A stretch of 60,685 nt of DNA, from NCBI GenBank assembly GCA_910574715.1, contig CAJTCH010000027.1, forward strand, positions 1 to 60,685, in the 5' to 3' direction. Source of the DNA: Lachnospiraceae bacterium. Lineage in GTDB: Bacteria > Bacillota > Clostridia > Lachnospirales > Lachnospiraceae. Numbering within the stretch: position 1 is the first letter of the stretch; every line of letters starts with the position of its first letter. A program made the translations under genes and the position numbers. The notes below the pieces were generated by a model. The model did not search any database. It was given only the letters and a program-made list of their open reading frames with translations, and was not told where the DNA came from. Shown here one piece after another: positions 16,370-24,273 of the stretch.

Positions 16370-18166
16370 CTATATACCTATTTGATAATAGACTGCTGTA
16401 TAAGCTCCTAATGTCAATATGGTTTGATGCTCTTTTAATTTGATTTTTTTATCGTCAGCCGTGTATTTTTTCGTTCCTGCGTAGTTCTCATCATCGCTTG
16501 CGAGCAGCAGAGTGAGCGTGTCAGCTCCTTCAACGGTGAGTTCATAATCTTCCTGTATCTGGCCGGAGAGGTTGAAGACAGCCAATATCCTTTCTTTATC
16601 GGCAATCCTCTCGAAGGTATAGATACACCGCTCTTCCTGGTGGCAGTCGATCCAGGTAAATCCATCCGTATCATAATCCTTCTGATAAAGGGCAGGATGC
16701 TTCAGATAGAGCAGATTCAGATCCCTGACGAAACGGTGGAAAGCGTCATGGACTGGATAGGTCAGGATGTCCCAGTCCTGTTCCCGCTTCTCATCCCATT
16801 CCCTGAGCTGGCCAAGCTCATTCCCCATGAAATTCAGCTTCTTCCCCGGATGGGCGTACATGTACATATAGAGGGCGCGTGCCTGAGGGAATTTCTCATC
16901 ATAATCACCGTTCATCTTCTGCATGATGGTGGCTTTGCCGTGCACCACTTCATCATGGGAAAACGGCAGTAAAAATGCGTCATTATAATAATACATCATA
17001 GAGAAGGTCAGTTTGTGGTAGTTTGCCGGCCGGTATTCGGGAGCCGTACGGAAATAATCCAGCGTGTCGTTCATCCATCCCATATCCCATTTATAGTCGA
17101 AGCCCAGCCCGCCCTCCGAAACCGGTCTGGTAACGCCGGGATAAGAAGTAGAGTCTTCGGCAGAGAGTATAGCGGAGGGATGCCGTTCTTTAAGGCCGCG
17201 GTTCATCTCGCGGATGAAGTCGACGGCAGTATTATTGACGCCTCTTGCCGGGTCGCCCTGCCAGTAAATGATCCTGCTGATGGCATCCATGCGGATTCCG
17301 TCAATGTGGTATTCTGTCAGCCAGTAATTGGCGGCAGACTGGAGGAAGCTTCGGACTTCCCCGCGGGAATGCATGAAATTACAGCTTCCCCATTCGCTGA
17401 CGCCCACATCCTGGTGAGGATATTCATAGAGAGCGGTGCCGTCATAATTCGCCAGAGCATAGCCGTCCACAGCAAAATGAACCGGTACAAAATCCAGTAT
17501 GATCCCGATATCATGTTGATGGCATCTGTCGATGAATTCCATCAGCTCTCTGGCCGTACCATAGCGAGAGGTCGGACTGTAGAAGCCGGTATTCTGATAG
17601 CCCCAGGATTCATCACAGGGGTGTTCGCTGAGGGGCATGATCTCTATATAATTGTAACCGTATTCTTTCAGATAGGGGATCAGGATGTCTGCCATCTCCG
17701 TGTAAGTATACCAGTCGTCTGCCTGATCGGAAGGCTTCTTGAAGGAGCCGAAATGTAGCTCGTAGATATTCAGCGGCCTGTCCTTGCAGTCCGTTCGTCT
17801 GTTCATCCAGGCGGAATCCTGATATGTATAGGAGCTAAGATCACGTATATAAGAAGCTGTATTCGGGCGAAGCTCCATGCCGAAGCCGTAAGGGTCGCAG
17901 TGATCGATATAAGAATGATCCTGCTTGTAAATGCGGTACTTGTACATCATCCCGGGAGCGGCATCCGCGGCGTAGCACTCCCAGAAGTTTCCGTCATAGA
18001 TCTTGTTCATGTTCCATTCCTGCCAGCCGGTGAATTCACCGATCAGGGAGATTCTTGCGGCGCCGGGTGCAAATGTACGGAAAGTGACGCCGGTTTCTTC
18101 CGGGTGCGCTCCGAGAAATTGATAAGCGTCGAATATTTTCCCGGTATAAAATCCATAAAAATCCAT
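16370..18166 (-). CDS. glgB: 1,4-alpha-glucan branching enzyme
   Basis: A 598-aa GH13 enzyme that forms alpha-1,6 branches in glycogen. It has an N-terminal CBM48 domain (GAHPEETGVTFRTFAPGA, about residues 19-36, to about residue 105) and a TIM barrel with EIMPLSEHP, the nucleophile aspartate in DGIRMDAIS, the acid/base glutamate in SAEDST and the third carboxylate in FSHDEVVHGK. The length suits the short form. AGGAGGAA precedes the start. No other glycogen genes are in the window, so glgB is unlinked here. Confidence 0.94.
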   Translation of the reverse strand: MDFYGFYTGKIFDAYQFLGAHPEETGVTFRTFAPGAARISLIGEFTGWQEWNMNKIYDGNFWECYAADAAPGMMYKYRIYKQDHSYIDHCDPYGFGMELRPNTASYIRDLSSYTYQDSAWMNRRTDCKDRPLNIYELHFGSFKKPSDQADDWYTYTEMADILIPYLKEYGYNYIEIMPLSEHPCDESWGYQNTGFYSPTSRYGTARELMEFIDRCHQHDIGIILDFVPVHFAVDGYALANYDGTALYEYPHQDVGVSEWGSCNFMHSRGEVRSFLQSAANYWLTEYHIDGIRMDAISRIIYWQGDPARGVNNTAVDFIREMNRGLKERHPSAILSAEDSTSYPGVTRPVSEGGLGFDYKWDMGWMNDTLDYFRTAPEYRPANYHKLTFSMMYYYNDAFLLPFSHDEVVHGKATIMQKMNGDYDEKFPQARALYMYMYAHPGKKLNFMGNELGQLREWDEKREQDWDILTYPVHDAFHRFVRDLNLLYLKHPALYQKDYDTDGFTWIDCHQEERCIYTFERIADKERILAVFNLSGQIQEDYELTVEGADTLTLLLASDDENYAGTKKYTADDKKIKLKEHQTILTLGAYTAVYYQIGI

Positions 18167-18339
18167 AATTATTCCTCCTAATATAATATCCCAAATGGAC
18201 AGTAGTCGTTTTATGTTTTATAATGATTATACTGATAAAAAATAAGGATATCCACCGACAATATGAATGGATGGGCGGATAACCGACATTTTAGAAAATG
18301 TGTCGGGAAGTGATACATCAGGATAAAGGAGAGCGGGAT

Positions 18340-18897
18340 ATGGATCTGCGCATAGAGAAAACAGAGCGGGGAATCAAGAATGCATTTATTGAATTACGGT
18401 CAAGGAAACCATTGGAGAAGATAACGATCAGGGAGCTGTGCGAGCTGGCATGTATTAACAAGTCTACATTTTATTCTCATTACAAGGATATTTATGATCT
18501 GTCAGACCACATGGAGGCTGAGGTGGTGCGCTCCATTACCAACAGCATTTCCCATCCGGAATATATTATGGAGAAGCCGGCGGAATTTACACGGGAATTA
18601 TTCCTGGCATATCTGTCGCAGAATTCATTGACCATGATTCTGTTCTCGGGCAGCCAGCGGAATCATCTGGTTGACAGGATTGAGACGAGCATCAAGGAGA
18701 TGGTATTTCAGGAATTTCCGGAATACAGGAACGACGAGGTGTGGAATATCATACTGAGTTATTGTATTCAGGGCGGGTATCATACGTTTCAGAGGAACCG
18801 GGAAGGAGATATGAATACGCTGATCCGTATGATCGGTGAGATCACGGAGGCGGTGCAGGAGTTATATGGGAGGAAGAAGATGACAAAAATAGAATAA
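18340..18897 (+). CDS. TetR/AcrR family transcriptional regulator
   Basis: A 185-aa repressor-type protein. The N-terminal helix-turn-helix reads ITIRELCELACINKSTFYSHYKD (about residues 29-51, with a typical FYxHY end). The C-terminal ligand domain (about 60-180) resembles the TetR_C groups found with DhaS-like activators in firmicutes. The start at 18340 follows AAAGGAGAG; an earlier in-frame ATG at 18298 has none. It lies just upstream of the SOS operon and points the same way, but a separate promoter starts that operon, so no regulatory link is implied. Confidence 0.88.
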   Translation: MDLRIEKTERGIKNAFIELRSRKPLEKITIRELCELACINKSTFYSHYKDIYDLSDHMEAEVVRSITNSISHPEYIMEKPAEFTRELFLAYLSQNSLTMILFSGSQRNHLVDRIETSIKEMVFQEFPEYRNDEVWNIILSYCIQGGYHTFQRNREGDMNTLIRMIGEITEAVQELYGRKKMTKIE

Positions 18898-18902
18898 AGG
18901 TA

Positions 18903-18954
18903 TTGACGGATAGAACGCTTGTTTGTATAATAAATAAAAAGGAACAAGCGTTCT
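18903..18954 (+). promoter_or_regulatory. SOS promoter with two LexA boxes
   Basis: TTGACG (18903-18908), a 17-nt spacer and TATAAT (18926-18931) form a good promoter. GAACGCTTGTTT (18913-18924), in the spacer, and GAACAAGCGTTC (18942-18953 region, just after the -10) match the firmicute LexA box GAAC-N4-GTTC, the second perfectly and the first with one change. The two boxes are also inverse copies of each other: AGAACGCTTGTT (18912-18923) and AACAAGCGTTCT (18943-18954). Repressor bound at both would block RNA polymerase. Confidence 0.88.
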
Positions 18955-18972
18955 GTTTTGCGAGGGTGAATT

Positions 18973-20289
18973 ATGAGAATCCAGGAAGCGTTATCCATGT
19001 ATGATAAGTTGAATATTCTGACGGATGCAGCCAAGTATGACGTGGCATGTACTTCTAGCGGGACGTCGCGTAAGAGTGACGGGACAGGGATCGGAAGCTG
19101 CGAACAGTCGGGGATCTGTCACAGCTTCTCTGCCGACGGAAGATGTATCTCGCTTTTGAAGATACTTTTTACGAATGAATGTATATATGATTGTAAGTAT
19201 TGTGTCAATAGGAGGAGCAATGATGTGGCGAGGGCATCCTTTACCCCGGACGAGGTGTGTACACTGACGATGGAATTCTACCGGAGAAACTATATCGAAG
19301 GATTGTTCTTAAGCTCCGGGATCTTAAGGAGCCCGGATTATACGATGGAGCTTCTGTATGCGACGCTCTATCGGCTGCGGCGGGAGTGTAATTTTCAGGG
19401 CTATATCCATGTGAAGGCGATTCCGGGGGCAAGTCCGGAGCTGGTGCAGCGTCTGGGATTCCTTGCGGACAGGATGAGCGTGAACCTGGAGCTTGCGACA
19501 GCGGAGAGCCTTAGGGCGCTGGCGCCCCACAAGACGCGGAAGAATATCCTGACGCCCATGCGTCTGGTACAGAACCGGATGACAGAGAATAAGCAGGAGC
19601 TTACCTTATACCGGAACGCACCGCGGTTTGTGCCGGCCGGTCAGAGTACCCAGATGATCATAGGGGCGACGCCGGAGACAGATTATCAGATCATCCAGGT
19701 GGCGGAGTCTCTGTATCAGAAGTTTGAGCTTAAGCGGGTATTCTATTCGGCTTTCGTACATGTCAATAACGATGCCGCGCTTCCGGCAAAGACCGGGGAA
19801 GGCCCGCCGCTTCTCAGAGAGCACCGGCTGTATCAGGCAGACTGGCTGTTGAGGTATTATCATTTCAGGGCTGAGGAGCTTCTGACGGAGGAGAATCCGA
19901 ATTTTAACATCTTGTTTGATCCGAAGTGTAATTGGGCTTTGAAGCATCTTGAGGAATTCCCGGTGGAGGTGAACCGGGCGGATTATAAGATGCTGCTTCG
20001 TGTGCCTGGTATCGGATATAAGTCGGCGGTGCGGATCGTGAAGGCGAGAAGGCTTGGTACTCTGGATTTCGCAGATCTTAAGAAGATCGGGGTGGTGCTT
20101 AAGAGGGCGCTGTATTTTATCACCTGCGGCGGCAGGATGATGTATCCCACGAAGTTGGACGAGGATTATATCACACGGAACCTGCTTGCCACAGGCGAGA
20201 AGCTTCCCAGAGAGGTCAGGGAGATGGGGTATCGGCAATTGTCGTTGTTTGAAGGAGGCTGGAATGAAGACGGTATATGTGTGCAGTGA
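18973..20289 (+). CDS. putative DNA modification/repair radical SAM protein
   Basis: A 438-aa protein I recognise as the TIGR03916 family. The radical-SAM cluster motif is C70-x3-C74-x2-C77 (NECIYDCKYCVNR). Further features are an N-terminal block with several cysteines (GIGSCEQSGICHSF) and a C-terminal helix-hairpin-helix DNA-binding motif (LLRVPGIGYKSAVRIVKAR, about residue 350). The family is predicted to act on DNA and is tied by genome context to a protein related to uracil-DNA glycosylases, but the chemistry is unknown. Expression under two LexA boxes supports a DNA-damage role. It overlaps the next gene by 26 nt. Confidence 0.9.
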   Translation: MRIQEALSMYDKLNILTDAAKYDVACTSSGTSRKSDGTGIGSCEQSGICHSFSADGRCISLLKILFTNECIYDCKYCVNRRSNDVARASFTPDEVCTLTMEFYRRNYIEGLFLSSGILRSPDYTMELLYATLYRLRRECNFQGYIHVKAIPGASPELVQRLGFLADRMSVNLELATAESLRALAPHKTRKNILTPMRLVQNRMTENKQELTLYRNAPRFVPAGQSTQMIIGATPETDYQIIQVAESLYQKFELKRVFYSAFVHVNNDAALPAKTGEGPPLLREHRLYQADWLLRYYHFRAEELLTEENPNFNILFDPKCNWALKHLEEFPVEVNRADYKMLLRVPGIGYKSAVRIVKARRLGTLDFADLKKIGVVLKRALYFITCGGRMMYPTKLDEDYITRNLLATGEKLPREVREMGYRQLSLFEGGWNEDGICVQ

Positions 20290-21028
20290 TACGGTTACGG
20301 GGATATTTTCGGGAATCTATGATGCCTGGAAGTCGAGGAAGAGAGAAGAAGAATGCGAGATTGCGCTGCGGGGGATGTTAGATCAGCAATTATTCTGTGA
20401 TTATGTGGAGGTGGAGGAGACGGAACACAAGGCGGACGCAGTGGAGGCGCTGATCCGTAAGCATCTGGGAATGCGCGCCTACCATGACATTTACCATGCG
20501 GTACTTTCAGCAGATCCTAAGAAGGGGGATGCTGTGCTGGGAACCATGCTTACGGCAAGAGAGATACCGGACAGTACGAAGATCATGGATCATCTGAGCC
20601 ATCCCAAGGTGGAGAAGGTCTTTGAACTGTACAGGAATGTGTTTGGAGAAACTCACAGTTATAAGGGGTTCTTACGTTTCAGGGAACTTAAGAATGGTGT
20701 GTTGTACGCCGGGATCGAACCGAAGAATCAGATCTTGACGTGCCTTGCTCCTCATTTTGCGGACCGCCTTCCAACAGAGAACTGGATGATCCACGATAAG
20801 ACGCATAAGATGTTTGCGGTTCATGAGGCGGGAAAGCAGTGGGTGATCCTTTGGGGGGATACCTTCGATGAAGAAGTGTTTGAGCAGGTGTCTGACAGAG
20901 AGGAAGAATATACAAGGCTGTGGAAGGGGTTCTGTCAGACGATCGCCATTGAATCCCGCAGGAATCCGCGGTGTCAGCTGCAGCATCTTCCGCTTCGTTA
21001 TCGGAGTGAGATGGTGGAGTTCGGTTAG
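20264..21028 (+). CDS. TIGR03915-type DNA metabolism protein, partner of the radical SAM protein
   Basis: A 254-aa protein beginning YVCSDTVTGIFSGIYDAW, typical of the family that almost always sits next to TIGR03916 radical SAM genes. Other recognisable parts are YRNVFGETHSYKGFLRFRELKNGVLY (split here by position, about residues 125-150) and a C-terminal NPRCQLQHLPLRYRSEM block. In some bacteria this domain is fused to a uracil-DNA glycosylase-like domain; here no such domain is present. The start at 20264 has GAAGGAGG and overlaps the previous gene, which implies translational coupling. Function is unproven. Confidence 0.88.
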   Translation: MKTVYVCSDTVTGIFSGIYDAWKSRKREEECEIALRGMLDQQLFCDYVEVEETEHKADAVEALIRKHLGMRAYHDIYHAVLSADPKKGDAVLGTMLTAREIPDSTKIMDHLSHPKVEKVFELYRNVFGETHSYKGFLRFRELKNGVLYAGIEPKNQILTCLAPHFADRLPTENWMIHDKTHKMFAVHEAGKQWVILWGDTFDEEVFEQVSDREEEYTRLWKGFCQTIAIESRRNPRCQLQHLPLRYRSEMVEFG

Positions 21029-21093
21029 TATTTACAGATAGAAGCCGCCTGTGGTATGATGGTAACGGAATTCGATGGGAGTGAACAAGCAAC

Positions 21094-23454
21094 ATGGAAC
21101 AGCCTTACATTCGTATATCCGTGCGCAATCTGGTAGAATTTATCCTGCGGGGCGGAGACATAGACAACAGGACAGCGGGAGCAGATAAGGACGCCATGCT
21201 GATGGGCGGGAAGATTCACCGCAAGATCCAGAAGCAGATGAAGGCCGGATATCATGCGGAGGTTCCGTTGAAGTATGAGGCGGCATGTAAGGGTTTTGTG
21301 CTGTCTGTGGAGGGGCGCGCCGATGGTGTGATCGAATGCCCGGAAGGGATTGTGATCGATGAGATCAAAGGTATTTTCAGAGATCTGGAGTTCCTGTTGG
21401 AGCCGGTACCGGTCCATCTGGCGCAGGCCAAATGCTATGCGTTTATCTATGCGAATGTCCATAAGCTTGAAGAGATCGGTGTACAGATGACATACTGCAA
21501 TATGGATACGGAGGAGATCAGACGTTTTCAGAGCGTCTATTCCTATGAGGTGCTCAAGGAATGGTTCTTCGGTATTATAGGACAGTATGAGAAGTGGGCC
21601 AGATATCAGATTGAGTGGAAGAAGAAGAGGAATGATTCGATCCGAAAGATTGTATTTCCATTTGAATACAGGGAAGGGCAGAAGCTGCTGGCGGAATCTG
21701 TGTATCGGACGATCCTGCGCAGGAAGAAGCTGTTTATACAGGCGCCTACCGGAGTTGGGAAGACGATTTCGGCGGTGTTTCCGGCTGTGAAGGCGATTGG
21801 GGAGGGGCTTGGGGAGAAGATCTTCTATCTGACGGCGAAGACCATCACGCGGACGGTTGCATGGCAGGCGTTTGACACATTAAGGGAGCAGTGCCTGCGT
21901 ATGAAAGTGATCGTTCTCACAGCGAAGGAGAAGATCTGTTTCTGTGAAGAGATGGAATGTAATCCGGATGCCTGCCCTTATGCAAAGGGGCATTATGACA
22001 GGGTGAATGATGCGGTATATGAGCTGATCACTGCTTCGGATGAGATGAGTCGGGAGATACTTGTAGAACAGGCGAGGAAGTGGAAGGTATGTCCCCATGA
22101 GATGAGCCTGGATGTTTCCCTCTGGGTGGATGCAATTATCTGTGACTATAACTATGTGTTTGATCCCAATGCACATCTGCGGCGGTTCTTTGGAGAGGGT
22201 AACAAAGGAGAATATCTCTTCCTGATCGATGAGGCGCACAATCTGGTGGAACGTGGGAGGAAGATGTACAGCGCCGAGATCTGCAAAGAAGATTTCTTGA
22301 AGCTTAAGAGGATATTAGGACACAGGGATGCGAAGCTTGTAAGGAAGATCAGTGCGTGTAATAAGCAGCTCCTTGCTCTGAAGAGGGAGTGCGGGGATTA
22401 TCAGGTCTTGAACAGCGTATCCCATATCTATCTGAGATTAGTGTCGCTGATGGCGGAGATGGAACGGTATCTGGAAGAATGCCAGGAGGAGGAGATACGC
22501 AGGGAAGTGTTGGACCTGTATTTTTCTGTAAGGATGTTTGTAAGTATTCATGATAAGCTGGATGAGAATTACATGATCTATTCAGAGCTTGAAGATACGG
22601 GAAGGTTTAAGCTGCAGCTTTTCTGTGTCAATCCTGCCAGATGCCTGCAGGAGTTTCTGGATAAGGGGAACAGTACGGTGTTCTTTTCTGCGACCCTGCT
22701 TCCAATCCATTATTATAAGAAGCTTCTCAGTACGGTCAAAGATGATTATGCGATCTATGCAGAATCTCCGTTTGATGCGAAGAAGCGTAAGCTTCTGATC
22801 GGCGCGGACGTCAGTACCAAATATACCAGACGCGGGAAAGAGATGTATGGGCGGTATGCCAGGTATCTTATAGAGACGGCACGTGCGAAGGCTGGGAATT
22901 ATTTGGCATTTTTTCCATCTTATCGTTTCATGGAGGAAGTCTATGAGGAATTTCTTGAGATGCTGAAGGAGGATGCCGAAGAAGAGATCGAATATGTGAT
23001 GCAGTCCCAGTATATGTCAGAGGAGGCAAGGGAGATCTTTCTTGAGAATTTTGAAGAGGCGAAGGAGCACAGCCTGATCGGGTTCTGCGTATTGGGCGGG
23101 ATTTTCTCAGAGGGGATTGATCTGGCAGAGGATAAGCTGATCGGAGCTATGGTTGTAGGTACAGGGCTCCCCCAGGTCTGTACAGAGAGAGAGCTGCTGA
23201 AGACATATTTCGATTCGCAGGGGCTGCGGGGCTTTGATTATGCCTATCTCTATCCGGGAATGAACAAGGTGCTGCAGTCAGCCGGGAGGGTGATCCGTAC
23301 AGATGAGGACAGAGGGGTAGTTCTTCTGCTGGATGAGAGATTTCTTGATGTAAGATATCGGGAGACATTTCCCAGGGAATGGAAGGAATATGAACTCTGC
23401 ACGGCAAGAAATGTATCTCAGAAAGTGCAGGAATTCTGGAATGGAGGAATATAG
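21094..23454 (+). CDS. Cas4-like nuclease fused to an XPD/DinG-type helicase
   Basis: A 786-aa protein. The N-terminal domain (about residues 1-180) carries a PD-(D/E)XK nuclease core, GRADGVIE...VIDEIKG then HLAQAKCYAFIYA, like Cas4/RecB nucleases. The helicase part has Walker A APTGVGKT (K223), four clustered cysteines suited to an XPD-type Fe-S cluster (KICFCEEMECNPDACPYA plus CPHEM), the DEAH box (LIDEAHN, D379), FFSATLLP and a C-terminal QSAGRVIRT motif. Such enzymes unwind DNA 5' to 3' in repair. It is third in the SOS operon, 65 nt after the partner gene. Confidence 0.9.
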   Translation: MEQPYIRISVRNLVEFILRGGDIDNRTAGADKDAMLMGGKIHRKIQKQMKAGYHAEVPLKYEAACKGFVLSVEGRADGVIECPEGIVIDEIKGIFRDLEFLLEPVPVHLAQAKCYAFIYANVHKLEEIGVQMTYCNMDTEEIRRFQSVYSYEVLKEWFFGIIGQYEKWARYQIEWKKKRNDSIRKIVFPFEYREGQKLLAESVYRTILRRKKLFIQAPTGVGKTISAVFPAVKAIGEGLGEKIFYLTAKTITRTVAWQAFDTLREQCLRMKVIVLTAKEKICFCEEMECNPDACPYAKGHYDRVNDAVYELITASDEMSREILVEQARKWKVCPHEMSLDVSLWVDAIICDYNYVFDPNAHLRRFFGEGNKGEYLFLIDEAHNLVERGRKMYSAEICKEDFLKLKRILGHRDAKLVRKISACNKQLLALKRECGDYQVLNSVSHIYLRLVSLMAEMERYLEECQEEEIRREVLDLYFSVRMFVSIHDKLDENYMIYSELEDTGRFKLQLFCVNPARCLQEFLDKGNSTVFFSATLLPIHYYKKLLSTVKDDYAIYAESPFDAKKRKLLIGADVSTKYTRRGKEMYGRYARYLIETARAKAGNYLAFFPSYRFMEEVYEEFLEMLKEDAEEEIEYVMQSQYMSEEAREIFLENFEEAKEHSLIGFCVLGGIFSEGIDLAEDKLIGAMVVGTGLPQVCTERELLKTYFDSQGLRGFDYAYLYPGMNKVLQSAGRVIRTDEDRGVVLLLDERFLDVRYRETFPREWKEYELCTARNVSQKVQEFWNGGI

Positions 23455-24177
23455 ATGAGGAAGAGAAGCGGGATTTTTGACGGCAAGACTGTGCTGCCTG
23501 TGACGGCGGCGTCTTTTGCCATGGTTTTTCTTATTATGTCCATGCTGCTCACCAGCTTCCAGGCGGTGATCTATGGTGATCCGAATTATCGGTTCTATGA
23601 GAAGGAGTATGAGAAGTATAAGGTGACGGAGCCGCTTGCTATGGAGCTTGAGGATGTGATGGAAGTGACAGGCCATATGATGGATTATCTGATCGGAAGA
23701 GAGGAAGAGTTGTCTATAGTGACGGATGTGGACGGACAGACTCAGGATTTCTTTAACGAGCAGGATCGGTTTCATATGGCGGATGTGAGGAAGCTGTTCC
23801 TTGGAGGTCTTAAGGTTCGGAATCTGTGCGCTGCGGCAGCGCTCTTTTTGATCGCCGGTCTTATCATCGCGAAGACAGACTGGAAGCGTCTGCTTCCCAG
23901 GGCGTATCTCTGGGCCCTGGGGATTCTGCTTGTGGTGATCTTATTGCTGGCGGCAGCGTTTTCTATAGATTTTACCAGATGTTTTACGATCTTTCATGAG
24001 ATCTTTTTCACCAACGACCTGTGGATGTTCAATCCGAGTGAGGATTATATGATTCGTATGCTGCCGGAAGGGTTCTTTTTTGATATGGTGATCCGTATTG
24101 GGATGACGTTTGTGGGGATGCTGCTTGCGGTGGGAGGACTCATGTTTGCGGTTATCCGGATGTCCCGGCGCTGCTGA
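23455..24177 (+). CDS. TIGR01906/DUF1461 membrane protein, Lit-like lipoprotein transacylase
   Basis: A 240-aa integral membrane protein starting immediately after the helicase stop codon. Hydrophobic helices lie at about residues 14-37, 122-140, 151-172 and 207-230. The conserved YGDPNYRFYEKEYEKY segment follows the first helix, and FHEIFFTNDLWMFNPSEDYMIRMLP, rich in conserved histidine and aromatic residues, precedes the last. I recall that a member of this family in enterococci, Lit, moves an acyl chain within lipoproteins to give lyso-form lipoproteins. The similarity supports the family; the same activity here is an inference. Its place at the end of a DNA-repair operon is unexpected. 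Confidence 0.82.
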   Translation: MRKRSGIFDGKTVLPVTAASFAMVFLIMSMLLTSFQAVIYGDPNYRFYEKEYEKYKVTEPLAMELEDVMEVTGHMMDYLIGREEELSIVTDVDGQTQDFFNEQDRFHMADVRKLFLGGLKVRNLCAAAALFLIAGLIIAKTDWKRLLPRAYLWALGILLVVILLLAAAFSIDFTRCFTIFHEIFFTNDLWMFNPSEDYMIRMLPEGFFFDMVIRIGMTFVGMLLAVGGLMFAVIRMSRRC

Positions 24178-24202
24178 TGTTACTGACGTTGGGTATATAT
24201 TG

Positions 24203-24232
24203 TTGGAATAGTTGATAGATTTGTGGTACAAT
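24203..24232 (+). promoter_or_regulatory. possible purL promoter
   Basis: TTGGAA (24203-24208), an 18-nt spacer and TACAAT (24227-24232), 41 nt before the purL start. Moderate match only. Confidence 0.5.
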
Positions 24233-24273
24233 GTTACCAGTGAACAGAAGATATCAGGTATGGAGGATGAATT

